Shown: piece after piece, positions 6,923 through 8,041 of the stretch
Position numbering within the stretch: the first letter of the stretch is position 1
How the letters are laid out: every line of letters begins with the position of its first letter
Assembly (NCBI GenBank): GCA_002483865.1
Contig: DLIT01000040.1
Coordinates: forward strand, 1 to 8,041
DNA: 8,041 bases
DNA from: Brevundimonas sp. UBA7635
Lineage (GTDB): Bacteria > Pseudomonadota > Alphaproteobacteria > Caulobacterales > Caulobacteraceae
Direction of reading: 5' to 3'
The notes under the pieces: model-generated
Seen by the model: the letters and a program-made list of their open reading frames with translations, nothing else
Database searches by the model: none
What the model was told of the DNA's origin: nothing
Program-made: the position numbers and the translations under genes

Positions 6923-8041
<1,119 letters not shown>

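Overview
The window looks like ordinary chromosomal DNA from an alphaproteobacterium, most likely the order Caulobacterales (Caulobacter, Brevundimonas, Asticcacaulis or Phenylobacterium; I cannot decide the genus). The reasons are the GC-rich codon use, protein sequences typical of that group, promoter candidates that fit the Caulobacter housekeeping pattern (TTGaCgS, 10-14 nt, GCTANAWC), and the gene order ETF genes / cobalamin adenosyltransferase / small HIG1-type membrane protein. I see no phage, insertion sequence, CRISPR, tRNA or rRNA. No stretch above 300 bases lacks a gene.

Layout. (1) 1-1817, minus strand: the etfB-etfA operon, with a promoter candidate upstream of etfB, a one-base stop/start overlap between the genes, and a strong intrinsic terminator after etfA. 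(2) 1877-2218, plus strand: a small membrane-anchored protein of unknown function, divergent from etfB. (3) 2221-3107, minus strand: a two-gene operon, HIG1-type twin-transmembrane protein then a PduO-type cob(I)alamin adenosyltransferase, with a promoter candidate and a palindrome just downstream of the predicted transcription start. (4) 3142-5686, plus strand: a FepA/CirA-like TonB-dependent outer-membrane receptor with its own RBS and terminator. (5) 5735-6859, plus strand: a 374-residue soluble protein that I do not recognise. (6) 6865-8041, minus strand: ahcY (S-adenosylhomocysteine hydrolase), cut by the window's right edge, with its terminator.

How the genes fit together. ETF collects electrons from acyl-CoA dehydrogenases and passes them to the respiratory chain. 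The adenosyltransferase makes adenosylcobalamin, the cofactor of methylmalonyl-CoA mutase, which handles propionyl-CoA from odd-chain fatty acids and branched amino acids. The HIG1 protein belongs to a family tied to respiratory oxidases in mitochondria. Parts 1 and 3 therefore plausibly serve one theme, acyl-CoA catabolism coupled to respiration. AhcY recycles the methyl cycle product SAH. The TonB receptor imports an unknown ligand, probably an iron chelate by family resemblance.

I did not find a clear undescribed system. The items most worth a second look are the palindrome next to the HIG1/adenosyltransferase promoter, the uncharacterised 374-residue protein, and the small membrane gene that separates etfBA from the adenosyltransferase pair.
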